Below are positions 40,437 through 51,700 of a DNA stretch of 56,099 bases, one piece after another. The stretch lies in NCBI GenBank assembly GCA_026705445.1, contig JAPPAR010000002.1, positions 1 to 56,099 on the forward strand, in the 5' to 3' direction. The stretch's first letter is position 1, and every line of letters begins with the position of its first letter. The position numbers and the translations under genes are program-made. The DNA comes from Candidatus Dadabacteria bacterium. GTDB taxonomy: Bacteria; Desulfobacterota_D; UBA1144; Nemesobacterales; Nemesobacteraceae. Below the pieces are notes generated by a model that was given only the letters and a program-made list of their open reading frames with translations, did not search any database and had not been told where the DNA came from.

Positions 40437-41849
40437 ATGGCAAAGCTACGCGAAGAGTGCGGAGTCTTTGGAATATATGATCATCCAGCCGCTGCCAATT
40501 TTACCTATCTCGGTCTCTACTCTCTCCAACACAGAGGTCAGGAAAGCGCTGGCATAGTGTCAACCGACGGTGAGAAGCTTTACTCTCACCGGGAGATGGG
40601 ACTCGTAACCGAAGTTTTTGATGAAGAGTCCATATTGAAGCTTAAAGGCACTACCGCAATCGGCCACGTAAGGTATTCCACAACAGGCTCAAGCAACAAC
40701 AAGAATACCCAGCCTCTGATTATGAATTACGAAAAAGGAGAGCTAGCGGTCGGACACAATGGCAATCTCACAAATGCGAGAGTGCTGAGACACAAGCTTG
40801 AGAAAGAAGGTTCCATATTCCAGTCAACCACAGATACCGAGGTAATCGTACACCTCATAGCGAGATCAAAAGAAAAAACCTTCTTGGGAAGAATCATCGA
40901 AGCCCTTACCGAATGCAAAGGAGCTTATTGTCTTTTATTTCTTACTCCCAAAGGGCTAGTAGCTGCACGTGATCCCCACGGATTCCGGCCCCTTGTTCTC
41001 GGGAAGATTGATAATTCTTACGTTGTGGCCTCCGAGTCATGTGCTTTTGAACTAATAGGAGCTGATTATATAAGGGAAGTAGCACCAGGGGAAATAATAT
41101 TCATAAATGAGAAAGGAATCAGGTCATTCAATCCGCTTCCGAAAAAACAGCACAAATACTGCGTATTTGAGAACATATATTTCTCGAGACCCGATTCGTT
41201 TGTCCAAGGAAAAAACATCTATCAGATGAGGAAAAACATGGGGAAACAACTCGCAATTGAATCTCCCGCCGACGCGGACATCGTCGTGGCCGTACCAGAT
41301 TCGGGAACGCCGGCGGCCATGGGATACGCCGAGCAGTTGGGAATCCCTTTTGAAACCGGCTTCCTGCGGAGTCACTATATCGGAAGAACCTTTATTGAAC
41401 CTCAACAATCAATAAGAAACTTCGGAGTGAAACTGAAACTCAGCGTGATAAAAGAGGTCATAGACGGGAAAAAAATAGTAGTGGTTGACGACTCCATAGT
41501 AAGAGGGACAACCAGCAGAAAAATCGTCAAGATGATACGCGATGCCGGTGCCAAGGAAGTTCACATGAGAATAAGTTCACCTCCGATGAAGTTCTCATGC
41601 TACTACGGCATAGATACTCCTCTCAAAGAAGAACTCATAGCGCATTCTCTCGAAGTAGAAAAAATAAAGGACTACATAACTTCCGATACTCTGGGATACT
41701 TAAGCAGAGATGGGGTAGCAAAAGCGGTCACCAACGGTGACGAGTCCCTTAATGGAAAATCAAGCTACTGTTTTGCGTGTTTTGACGGAAATTATCCGGT
41801 GGAAATAACAGACGAGAAAGTGTCGCATCAACAAATGGACCTTTTTTAG
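40437..41849 (+). CDS. purF: Amidophosphoribosyltransferase (glutamine PRPP amidotransferase)
   Basis: First committed enzyme of de novo purine synthesis. A seven-residue propeptide MAKLREE precedes Cys8 (CGVFGIYDH), which becomes the N-terminal nucleophile after cleavage. The PRPP loop is VVVDDSIVRGTTSRK. Cysteines in KYCVFENI, KFSCYYG and CFACFDG match the [4Fe-4S] ligands of the Bacillus enzyme, so this is the cluster-containing, oxygen-sensitive type. 470 residues. I start at the ATG two bases after purL, not at the upstream frame. Confidence 0.95.
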   Translation: MAKLREECGVFGIYDHPAAANFTYLGLYSLQHRGQESAGIVSTDGEKLYSHREMGLVTEVFDEESILKLKGTTAIGHVRYSTTGSSNNKNTQPLIMNYEKGELAVGHNGNLTNARVLRHKLEKEGSIFQSTTDTEVIVHLIARSKEKTFLGRIIEALTECKGAYCLLFLTPKGLVAARDPHGFRPLVLGKIDNSYVVASESCAFELIGADYIREVAPGEIIFINEKGIRSFNPLPKKQHKYCVFENIYFSRPDSFVQGKNIYQMRKNMGKQLAIESPADADIVVAVPDSGTPAAMGYAEQLGIPFETGFLRSHYIGRTFIEPQQSIRNFGVKLKLSVIKEVIDGKKIVVVDDSIVRGTTSRKIVKMIRDAGAKEVHMRISSPPMKFSCYYGIDTPLKEELIAHSLEVEKIKDYITSDTLGYLSRDGVAKAVTNGDESLNGKSSYCFACFDGNYPVEITDEKVSHQQMDLF

Positions 41850-41883
41850 TCCCATCGGACCGTGCTAAAATCAAGAGTTCCGG

Positions 41884-44568
41884 CTATATATCTGAAAGTT
41901 TCCCGAGAATCTCTTCAAGCTTTTTCTTGTGGTTTTGAAATTCATCCAGTTTCCCCTTTTCCTTTTCCACAACGTCTTCGGGAGCACGTTTGATGAAATC
42001 CCTGTTCGCAAGTTTACCCTCGGTTTTTTTAAGTTCCTGCGTAACTTTTGCCAAATCCTTACTCAGTCTGGAAATTTCCTTCTCAAGATCAAGCAGATTC
42101 TCAACCGGCATAATTATCTCCACCCCCGAAACAACTTCCGAGACTGTTTTACCCTGAATATCCTCTCCGCAAACAACGCAATCTGCAAGAGAAGCCATAC
42201 CCAGGATAATCTCAAGGTTTTCCCTTAAAACATCTCCTACCTCGCTGCTTTCGGAATTAAGGTGGATTGATACCTTCTCCGAGGGATGAATTCCCACGAT
42301 GGCACGCAGGTTTCTTATTCCAGTTACAACACTTTTTACAAGCTCAATCTGCCCGGACTCTTCTTTAAATATCTCGCTTTCCTTCGGCTTTGGATACCGT
42401 GTTTCAAGAATGCTCTTTGAATCAAGACCTTCTCCTTTAGGAAGATTGACTCCCTTTTCCCTGAATATTCGGAATATTTCCTCCGTAATATAGGGCGTAA
42501 AAGGATGGAGCGCCCTCAGGGAGCGTACCAGGACCCGCACGAGTACGTTAAGAGTGGTTTTTTTAGATTCACTGTCGTCTCCATAAAGCGAAAACTTGGA
42601 TATTTCAAGATACCAATCGCAGCAATCATCCCATATAAAGTGATAAAGCACCTGAGAAGCCTTGTCGAATTCGTAGTCTTCAATGAATTCTTCAACTTCG
42701 GCGAGGGTGAAGTTGAGCCTGCTGAGAATCCATCGGTCAGGAACACTTAGGCAAGAGTTGTTGAGATCGGAGTCGTGAATCATCTCCGGTTCAAGGTTCA
42801 TAAACACAAATCTGGTAGCATTCCATATCTTGTTCATGAAGTTCCTGTATCCCTCGATAACAGGAAAGGTAAGCTTTATATCCCTTCCCTGAGCTGCAAG
42901 TGCCGCAAGCGAGAAACGAAGCGCGTCGGCACCATATTTTTCGATCACGTCAATAGGATCAATTACGTTGCCCGTCGTCTTGCTCATCTTGCGACCTTTT
43001 GCGTCCCGTATAAGGCCATGCACATAAACATCCCTGAAAGGGACATCTTTCATGAACTTAAGTCCCAGCATTATCATTCTCGCGACCCAGAAGAAAATAA
43101 TGTCAAATCCGGTAACCAGGCACGATGTCGGATAGTAATGCCTGAGCGCTTCAGTCTCCGCTGGCCATCCAAGGGTGGAAAAAGGCCAGAGCCCGGAAGA
43201 AAACCACGTATCCAGCACATCCGGATCCCTAACGAGTTTGACCTCTTCACCATAATGCTTCTTCGCGGAAGCGGCAGCTTCGCGCTCATTCACGGCAACG
43301 AAAACTTCCCCGTCAGGTCCGTACCATGCGGGTATTCGGTGACCCCACCAAAGCTGCCTCGAGATACACCAAGGCTCTATATTTCTCATCCATTCAAAGT
43401 AAGTGTTTTCCCAGAACTCCGGATAAAAACGTATTTCACCTCGTTCTACGTATGAAATGGCCTCAGCGGCAAGTTCTTTTGTGTTTACGTACCACTGGTC
43501 AGTCAACCAAGGTTCTACGATCACCCCGGAGCGGTCGCCGTAGGGAACCGTGTGGGTGGTTTGCTCAACCTTTACCAGAAAACCTCCTTCCTCAAGGTCC
43601 TGGATTACGGCTTTTCTAGCCTCAAATCTTTCAAGTCCCACGTATTTTTCGGGGACATCACCTCTTACGTGTGCCCGCTCGTCAAGAATGTTTAATATAT
43701 CAAGACCGTTACGTTTTCCGACTTCAAAATCGTTAAAATCATGTCCCGGAGTTATCTTTACGGCTCCCGTACCCTTCTCTGGGTCGCTGTACTCATCAGC
43801 TATTACCGGGATATTCCTTCCAACAAGAGGCAAAATAGCATTTCTGCCCACTAAATCGGCGTATCTCGGATCTTCAGGATGAACCGCGACTGCAGTATCT
43901 CCAAGCATGGTCTCAGGACGTGTTGTAGCTACAGTAACGAACAGGCCATCATCTCCCTCTATCGGATATCTTATATACCAGTAGTTCCCTTGAGTCTCTC
44001 TCTGCTCCACTTCCAGATCCGATATAGCCGTACGGAGCTTGGGGTCCCAGTTGACAAGCCTTTTGTCCTTGTAAATAAGTCCTTGAGAGTAAAGATCGAC
44101 AAAAACTTCTCTCACCGCTTCTGAAAGCCCCTCATCAAGGGTGAACCGCTCCATTTCCCAGTCGGGAAGCGCTCCGAGTCTTTTTAACTGTTCTGTTATT
44201 CGGTTGCCGGAGTTCTCTTTCCATTGCCAAATTCGTTCAAGGAATTTTTCCCTGCCCAGATCGTTTTTCGTGAGTCCTTCGGAGGCAAGATTTTTTTCAA
44301 CCATCATCTGGGTAGCAATACCCGCGTGATCGGTCCCTGGAACCCAGAGAACATCGAAATTATTCATTCTCTTGTACCTGACGAGAATGTCCTGAATGGT
44401 GTTGTTAAGAGCGTGGCCTATGTGCAACGATCCCGTTACGTTGGGTGGGGGGATGACAATTGAGAAAACCTCAGCCGAGTCTTTTATTTCGGATTTGTGA
44501 AGTCCCGATGAGATCCAGAAATCATAAACTCTCCGTTCAACCTCGGCAGGGTTGTAGCTTTTCTCCAT
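41884..44568 (-). CDS. valS: Valyl-tRNA synthetase
   Basis: Class Ia synthetase charging tRNA-Val, 894 residues. HIGH is present as HIGHALNN and KMSKS as KMSKTTGN. The connective-peptide editing domain (TTRPETMLGDTAVAV), a CISRQLWWGHRIP segment and a C-terminal coiled coil (lysine/glutamate rich, residues about 815-885) are visible. It lies 40 bases downstream of rpoC on the same strand, an arrangement different from the common rpoC-rpsL order. It converges on purF. Confidence 0.97.
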   Translation of the reverse strand: MEKSYNPAEVERRVYDFWISSGLHKSEIKDSAEVFSIVIPPPNVTGSLHIGHALNNTIQDILVRYKRMNNFDVLWVPGTDHAGIATQMMVEKNLASEGLTKNDLGREKFLERIWQWKENSGNRITEQLKRLGALPDWEMERFTLDEGLSEAVREVFVDLYSQGLIYKDKRLVNWDPKLRTAISDLEVEQRETQGNYWYIRYPIEGDDGLFVTVATTRPETMLGDTAVAVHPEDPRYADLVGRNAILPLVGRNIPVIADEYSDPEKGTGAVKITPGHDFNDFEVGKRNGLDILNILDERAHVRGDVPEKYVGLERFEARKAVIQDLEEGGFLVKVEQTTHTVPYGDRSGVIVEPWLTDQWYVNTKELAAEAISYVERGEIRFYPEFWENTYFEWMRNIEPWCISRQLWWGHRIPAWYGPDGEVFVAVNEREAAASAKKHYGEEVKLVRDPDVLDTWFSSGLWPFSTLGWPAETEALRHYYPTSCLVTGFDIIFFWVARMIMLGLKFMKDVPFRDVYVHGLIRDAKGRKMSKTTGNVIDPIDVIEKYGADALRFSLAALAAQGRDIKLTFPVIEGYRNFMNKIWNATRFVFMNLEPEMIHDSDLNNSCLSVPDRWILSRLNFTLAEVEEFIEDYEFDKASQVLYHFIWDDCCDWYLEISKFSLYGDDSESKKTTLNVLVRVLVRSLRALHPFTPYITEEIFRIFREKGVNLPKGEGLDSKSILETRYPKPKESEIFKEESGQIELVKSVVTGIRNLRAIVGIHPSEKVSIHLNSESSEVGDVLRENLEIILGMASLADCVVCGEDIQGKTVSEVVSGVEIIMPVENLLDLEKEISRLSKDLAKVTQELKKTEGKLANRDFIKRAPEDVVEKEKGKLDEFQNHKKKLEEILGKLSDI

Positions 44569-44608
44569 GGCTACTGATCAAAAGAAAGAATAGACCGCAG
44601 GGGAAATA

Positions 44609-47600
44609 TTAGCTTTCCAGCAATACGTCTTCGCTCTTCTCTTCGACTTCCGGTACGGGTACAGGTATTTCCGGTGCCTCGGTCTCTATGCTTATGTCCC
44701 TGTACATGGGAAGGCCGGTGCCAGCCGGAATCAACCTGCCCACGATAACGTTTTCCTTGAGTCCTCTGAGATCATCCTCCCTACCCTCGCAGGAGGCCTC
44801 GGTAAGAACCCTGGTGGTTTCCTGAAAAGATGCGGCGGAAAGCCAACTGCGAGTGCTAAGCGAAGCGCGGGTTATACCGAGAAGAAGTGGCTCGGCCGCT
44901 GCCGGGGTTCCGCCTTCTTCGACGACCTTCTCATTTTCTTCAAAGAAAACATTTTTCTCTATAGCCTCGCCGACAAGCATGGTGGTGTCACCTGGGTCTT
45001 TTATCTTCACCCTTTTTAGCATCTGCTTGACTATAACCTCGATATGCTTGTCGTTAATCTTCACACCCTGAAGTCTGTAGACTTCCTGAATTTCGTTAAC
45101 CATGTAGTTGGCGAGTTCTTTTTCTCCCATGATATTCAGAATGTCATGGGGATTAACCGCACCGTCGACAAGCTGGTCACCGGAAGAGACGAATTCCCCT
45201 TCCCTGACCAAGATATGTTTTCCCCTGGGAACAGTATATTCTTTAGGCTCTCCCATCTCCGGAGTTACCACAACCCTCTTCTTCCCCTTTAGATCTTTCC
45301 CGTAAGATATAAGTCCGTCGATTTCGCTTACAACGGCCGGATCTTTGGGCACTCTGGCTTCAAAAAGCTCGGCAACCCTGGGAAGACCTCCGGTGATGTC
45401 TTTTGTCTTCGAGGTCGCTCTCGGAATCTTGGCAAGCACATCCCCCGCCTCTATGCTATCTTTGTCGCCGACTTCTATTATAGCGCCTACGGGAAGCGAG
45501 TAAGGCACCTTCTTATCTTTCGGCAAGGAATCGATTTCCAGAGATTCCAAATCCTCTGTTCTCACCTCGACATCCAGAGTGGGATGCATTTCCAGATCCT
45601 TGGTCTCAACCACCACCCTCATGAGAACACCCGTGACTTCATCGACCTGTTCCTTGTACGTAACTCCGGCTTCAAGGTCCCTGAACTTTACAGCACCCGG
45701 AACTTCTGAAATTATTGGGGTCGTGTAAGGGTCCCATTCAGCGAGTATTTTTCCTTTCTTTACTTTGTCCCCTTCCTTGACGTTAAGCCTGGCCCCGAGC
45801 ACAACGGGATATTTTTCCCTTTCATATCCCTTGCTGTCCTCAATTGAAAGGACGCCGCTTCTGCTGATAACAACCAATTTGTTACCACGTCCCTTGACGG
45901 CTTTTATGTTCTTAAATCTGACTATCCCCTCGTGCTGATTCTCAAGGGTGCTCTCGGCTGCTCTCTGGCTCGCGGCACCACCTATATGAAACGTTCTCAT
46001 GGTAAGCTGAGTTCCGGGTTCCCCGATTGACTGGGCCGCGACAATACCTATGGCTTCGCCCATGTTCACAAGTTTTCCAGTGGAAAGGTTCCTTCCATAG
46101 CAGAGTCTGCAGACACCGCTTCTGGTTTCACAGGTAAGAACAGAACGGATGCTCACCTCGCTTATGCCCGCTTCATCCATCTTAGCAACCGCGGTCTCAT
46201 CAACTTCCTCGTTTGCGTGAACAATGACCTCTCCGGTCTGGGGATCTTCTATATCTTCAAGCACCACCCTTCCAAGCACCCTCTCCCCTACTTTTTCAAT
46301 TATTTCTCCACCTTCCACCAGATCACTGACTTTAATTCCCTCTATGGTGCCGCAGTCAAGTTCGGCAATCATTACATCCTGGGCGGCATCAATCAGCCTT
46401 CGCGTCAGGTAACCGGCATTTGCTGTTTTTAGTGCCGTATCCGCAAGTCCCTTCCTCGCACCATGGGTAGAAATAAAATACTGGAGCACTGATAGCCCCT
46501 CACGGAAATTGGATGTGATAGGAGTTTCTATTATTTCTCCCGAAGGCTTCGCCATAAGCCCCCTCATACCCGCAAGCTGCCTTACCTGCGTCTGGCTCCC
46601 TCTCGCCCCAGAATCAATCATCATATATATTGGGTTCGAACTCGGTCCCGCAACTGTAGTGTTTTTGCCCGTCTGGACTTCCTCTGAAGAGATCTTTCTC
46701 ATCATTGCCTGAGCGACTTCATCGCTTGTTTTTGCCCAAATATCTATTACCTTGTTGTACCTCTCTCCGTCGGTTATAAGCCCCTGGGAATACTGGCTCT
46801 GCACTTTCATAACTTCCTCTTGGGCATTTTCCAACAGATCCTTCTTTGATTCAGGAATAATCATGTCCGTGATCGAAATAGAAGCTCCGGACTTTGTCGA
46901 ATACTTGAATCCTAGAGTCCTCAGGCTGTCAGCCAGCAAAACCGTGCTTTTGCCGCCGGTTTTCCTGAAACACTCATCCACAAGGGCTTCTATAGCTCTT
47001 TTAGTCATTGGCTTGTTGATAAGTTCAAAGGAAACACCTTCGGGAACAACCTCGTACATCAACACTCTTCCGACTGTCGTCAGATGACTCTTCCCGTCAA
47101 TCCTCACTGTTACGCTATCATGCAAACCGATCTTCCCCAGTTCATACGCAAAAACCACCTCACGCACTGAAGAAACACGGCCCGGCTCGGAACTTTTATC
47201 TGAAGCCGTATCCCTTGTGAGGTAGTAAAGCCCCAGAACTATATCCTGAGTGGGAAGTATTATCGGCTTTCCGTGCGCGGGAGAAAGAATATTGTTCGTC
47301 GACATAACAAGCGAGCGGCATTCGGTCTGGGCCTCAATTGAGAGCGGAACATGAACCGCCATCTGGTCGCCGTCAAAATCCGCGTTGTAGGCAGGGCATA
47401 CAAGAGGATGAAGCTGAATGGCTTTATCTTCAATAAGCACCGGTTCGAAAGCCTGTATGCTAAGACGATGAAGAGTCGGGGCCCTGTTAAGAAGTACCGG
47501 ATGCTCTTTTATCACTTCGTCAAGAGCGTCCCACACCACCGGAGCTTCGCTGTCAAGCAGCTTCTTCGCTATCTTTATCGTTGCCGCCTCACCCCATCTT

Positions 47601-48754
47601 TCAAGCTTCTGGTAAATAAAGGGCCTGAAAAGTTCAAGCGCCATCTGCTTGGGGATTCCGCATTGGTGAAGACGCAGATCTGGACCTACGGTAATCACTG
47701 ACCGACCTGAGTAATCAACTCTTTTCCCCAGAAGGTTTTGTCTGAATCTGCCTTGTTTACCTTTTATTATGTCACTCAGACTCTTAAGTGGTCTGTGGTT
47801 GTGACCCAAAACCGGTCTTCCCCTTCTCCCGTTCTCCAAAAGTGCGTCGACAGACTCCTGCAGCATCCTCTTTTCATTCCTGACTATTATGTCCGGAGCA
47901 CCGAGTTCAAGGAGTTTTCTCAGCCTGTTGTTTCTGTTGATCACTCTTCTGTAGAGATCGTTAAGATCAGAGGCGGCAAACCGTCCTCCATCAAGAGGAA
48001 CAAGGGGTCTGAGATCAGGTGGCAGAACAGGAATAGTGGTCAGGATCATCCATTCCGGACGGTTTTTGGACTTGCGAAACGCTTCACATATTCTCAGTCT
48101 TTTTGCAATACGGGCTTTTTTGATTGGAGACTTGGTCTCTTTCATACTCGTCCTGAGTTCTTGAGAAAGCTCGTTTAAATCTATGGTTTTCAGCATTTCC
48201 CGTACCGATTCGGCCCCCATACCGACGACAAATTCGGAACCGAAGCGCTCGCGCTCGGCTCTGTACTCATCTTCGGTTATTACTTGGGCAAACTTGAGGT
48301 CGGAAATTCCCGGATCCATAACTATGTAAGCCTCGAAATAAAGCACTCTCTCCAAGTCCTTCAAAGTCATGTCAAGGAGCATTCCTATTCTGCTGGGAAT
48401 GCTGCGAAGAAGCCATATGTGTGCAACGGGAGAAGCGAGTTCTATATGACCCATTCTCTCCCTTCTTACTTTAGAGGAAATTACTTCCACGCCGCATTTC
48501 TCACAAGTTACTCCTCTGTGCTTAAGTCTTTTGTATTTTCCGCAGGTGCATTCGTAATCTTTCACGGGCCCGAATATTTTGGCACAGAAAAGACCGTTTC
48601 TCTCGGGTTTGAATGTCCTGTAGTTTATAGTTTCAGGTTTTTTTATTTCTCCGTTTGACCATGACCTGATTTTTTCCGGAGAAGCTATGGAAATTTTTAT
48701 GGTCGAGTAATCAGAAGGGTTTTTCGGCTTTTCAAAAAGCGTGTCTATATCCAT
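44609..48754 (-). CDS. rpoC: RNA polymerase subunit beta-prime
   Basis: The 1,381-residue catalytic subunit. The first zinc ribbon [20 protein letters not shown], quoted by its ends CTCGK and CEKCG, is near residues 69-89. The active-site NADFDGDQM binds Mg2+. A second zinc site [13 protein letters not shown] follows in the C-terminal half. The trigger loop region ([11 protein letters not shown]) is present. It is 18 bases downstream of rpoB with GGAGG before the ATG. Confidence 0.98.
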   Translation of the reverse strand: MDIDTLFEKPKNPSDYSTIKISIASPEKIRSWSNGEIKKPETINYRTFKPERNGLFCAKIFGPVKDYECTCGKYKRLKHRGVTCEKCGVEVISSKVRRERMGHIELASPVAHIWLLRSIPSRIGMLLDMTLKDLERVLYFEAYIVMDPGISDLKFAQVITEDEYRAERERFGSEFVVGMGAESVREMLKTIDLNELSQELRTSMKETKSPIKKARIAKRLRICEAFRKSKNRPEWMILTTIPVLPPDLRPLVPLDGGRFAASDLNDLYRRVINRNNRLRKLLELGAPDIIVRNEKRMLQESVDALLENGRRGRPVLGHNHRPLKSLSDIIKGKQGRFRQNLLGKRVDYSGRSVITVGPDLRLHQCGIPKQMALELFRPFIYQKLERWGEAATIKIAKKLLDSEAPVVWDALDEVIKEHPVLLNRAPTLHRLSIQAFEPVLIEDKAIQLHPLVCPAYNADFDGDQMAVHVPLSIEAQTECRSLVMSTNNILSPAHGKPIILPTQDIVLGLYYLTRDTASDKSSEPGRVSSVREVVFAYELGKIGLHDSVTVRIDGKSHLTTVGRVLMYEVVPEGVSFELINKPMTKRAIEALVDECFRKTGGKSTVLLADSLRTLGFKYSTKSGASISITDMIIPESKKDLLENAQEEVMKVQSQYSQGLITDGERYNKVIDIWAKTSDEVAQAMMRKISSEEVQTGKNTTVAGPSSNPIYMMIDSGARGSQTQVRQLAGMRGLMAKPSGEIIETPITSNFREGLSVLQYFISTHGARKGLADTALKTANAGYLTRRLIDAAQDVMIAELDCGTIEGIKVSDLVEGGEIIEKVGERVLGRVVLEDIEDPQTGEVIVHANEEVDETAVAKMDEAGISEVSIRSVLTCETRSGVCRLCYGRNLSTGKLVNMGEAIGIVAAQSIGEPGTQLTMRTFHIGGAASQRAAESTLENQHEGIVRFKNIKAVKGRGNKLVVISRSGVLSIEDSKGYEREKYPVVLGARLNVKEGDKVKKGKILAEWDPYTTPIISEVPGAVKFRDLEAGVTYKEQVDEVTGVLMRVVVETKDLEMHPTLDVEVRTEDLESLEIDSLPKDKKVPYSLPVGAIIEVGDKDSIEAGDVLAKIPRATSKTKDITGGLPRVAELFEARVPKDPAVVSEIDGLISYGKDLKGKKRVVVTPEMGEPKEYTVPRGKHILVREGEFVSSGDQLVDGAVNPHDILNIMGEKELANYMVNEIQEVYRLQGVKINDKHIEVIVKQMLKRVKIKDPGDTTMLVGEAIEKNVFFEENEKVVEEGGTPAAAEPLLLGITRASLSTRSWLSAASFQETTRVLTEASCEGREDDLRGLKENVIVGRLIPAGTGLPMYRDISIETEAPEIPVPVPEVEEKSEDVLLES

Positions 48755-48772
48755 GGTATGATTCCCTCCAAA

Positions 48773-51700
48773 TTAATATTTCGGAAGCGGTTCAATTTCC
48801 GCTTCCTCTTCAATAAGATCCACATCAAGTCCCAACGCCTGCAGTTCCTTGCGCAACACTTTGAAAGATTCAGGGAGACCTGGTTCAAAATTCATATCAC
48901 CTCTTACGATCGAGTCGAATATTCTCGTCCGTCCCGCTACGTCGTCTGATTTTATGGTGACAAATTCCTGAAGGGTGTAGGCGGCCCCGTAGGCTTCAAG
49001 CGCCCAGACCTCCATTTCTCCAAGTCTCTGTCCACCGAAGTGGGCCTTCCCGCCAAGGGGCTGCTGCGTTACCAAGGAATAAGGCCCGATTGCCCTCGCA
49101 TGAATTTTCTCTTCAACAAGGTGATGGAGCTTTAACATGTACATTATCCCAACGCACACTTTCTGATCAAAAGGTTCACCGGTCTGACCATCAAAAAGAA
49201 TAGTCTTTCCATCTTCGTCGATGCCGGCAAGCTCCTGGATACGCGCAATTTCAGCCTCGTGGGCACCGTCAAAGACCGGGGATTTTACCGGCACTCCATC
49301 CTCAAGCTCTCTTACCAACTCTACAAGACCTTCTCTGTCCAGCGACCCTACAAGCTCCCGTGTCTGCGAAGAATCCGAGTATATTTCCAGAAGCTTCTCT
49401 CTTAGGGCTTCGTCGCTAAATTCCTGTTCGATATACTCATTAAGCTGCCTTCCCAGTTCTCTGCCGCCCCACCCCAGATGGGTCTCCAGTATCTGGCCAA
49501 CGTTCATCCTTGAAGGCACGCCGAGCGGGTTAAGCACCATATCAACCGGCCTCCCGTCCGAGAGATAAGGCATATCTTCCTGCGGAAGTATTTTCGATAC
49601 GACACCCTTGTTGCCATGCCGTCCCGCCATTTTGTCACCAACCTGAAGCTTTCTTTTAACCGCAATGCGGACCTTAACCACTCTCAAAACCCCGGGAGGC
49701 AACTCATCGGGCTTTTTCAATTTTTCTATGCGCTGCTCATAGGTAGCGGTCACGTAATCAATGCGTTTGAGAACTCTGCCAATTATTCCAGTCAGTTCTT
49801 CACCCGCTTCGGGAAGGTTCTTTATCCTAACATCAACAAGCTTTTCTAAGGGAATAGCATCAAGAATCTCTTCAGTAATTTCCTGTCCGCTTTTAAGAAT
49901 GGTTTTCCTGTTAACCGTTATTTTGGAAAGCGAAGTTTTGCCTAGGACAATATGCTTTACTCTGTCAACCGCATCCCGCCTGAGAATACTTACCTCGTTC
50001 TCTCTCTCTTCCATCAATTTTGAGATTTCTTGGTTCTCAATGTCTTTACTTCTCTCGTCCTTATCCACGGAGCGGGACACAAGAGTTTCAACATCTATCA
50101 CGGTACCGTATACCCCGGAAGAAACCTTGAGGGAGGAATCCTTGACATCCCCGGCCTTATCTCCGAAGATCGCCCTCAAGAGCCTCTCTTCCGGAGAAAG
50201 CTGAGTTTCGGTTTTTGGAGAAATTTTTCCAACCAGGATGTCTCCAGGCTCAACCTCGGCACCTATCATTATTATCCCGCTTTCATCCAGATACCTAAGT
50301 GACTCTTCGGACACATTAGGTATATCTCTGGTTATATCTTCTCTTCCGAGTTTCGTCTCCCTTGCCGTACACTCAAACTCCTCAATATGAATTGAGGTGA
50401 ATGCATCGTCCTTTACAACCCTCTCGGATATCAAGATTGCGTCTTCGAAGTTGTATCCTCCCCACGGCATAAAGGCGACAACCATATTCTGTCCGAGCGC
50501 CAGTTCGCCACGGTCCGTCGAACACCCATCCGCTATTACCTGTCCTTTCTTCACCCGCTGCCCTTGGCAAACTATAGGCGTCTGATTCCAGCAGGAACTC
50601 TGGTTTGAGCGGTGGAACTTTATCAAGTTGTAGATATCCACCCCACCTTCGCGACTTCTTTCCGTGGATTTAACCACAATCCTAACCGCATCTACGGACT
50701 CCACTACGCCATCTCTGCGTGCGACGACCGTAACCCCGGAGTCCTTGGCCACCTTGCTTTCAAAACCTGTCCCCACAAGCGGCGAGACACTCTTTATGAG
50801 CGGCACGGCCTGGCGCTGCATATTAGAACCCATAAGGGCCCTGTTCGCGTCATCATGCTCAAGAAAGGGAATAAGAGAAGCCGAAACCGAAACAAGCTGC
50901 GAAGGGGACACGTCCATAAACTCAACCTCTTCCCTCTCAACCATCATAAATTCGCCATTTCCCCTGGCGGAGACAAAAGGCAGTTTGAAAGACCCGTCCT
51001 CTTCAAGGGGGGCGTTTGCCTGAGCTACAATGTAATCCTCTTCCATAAGTGCATTCATATAAATTATTTCGTCCGTAACACGCCCGTCCTTCACTTTCCT
51101 GTAAGGAGTCCGGATAAATCCGGATTCATCTATCTTCGCATAAGTGCTCAAGCTGGATATAAGTCCGATATTAGGACCTTCCGGAGTTTCTATAGGACAT
51201 ATTCTCCCATAATGGGAAGAGTGAACATCTCTTACCTCGAACCCCGCTCTCTCTCTGGTAAGACCGCCCGGACCAAGTGCGCTCAGCCTTCTTTTATGAG
51301 TTATTTCCGACAGAGGGTTGGTCTGATCCATGAACTGGGAAAGCTGACCCGTGGTGAAAAACTCCTTGAGAACCGATGTAACGGTTTTCGGAACCAGTAC
51401 TTCATTAGGCATTAGGTTTTCTATGGTCTGGTATCCCATTTTTTCCTTCACAAACCGTGCAAGCCTCTCAAGACCGTGATAAAAACGGTCCTCTATAAGT
51501 TCCCCAACGGTCCTTACCCTTCGGTTGCCGAGATGGTCTATGTCATCGGTAGATCCCCTGCCACCTTTCAAATCAAGCAGGTATTTCACGGTCAGAAGGA
51601 TATCTTCTCTGTCCAAAGTAAGATGATCATCGCTCACGCCCTTCCTCTTGAGCTTATAGTTAATCTTGATCCGACCCACTTTCGAGAGTCTGTATGCATC

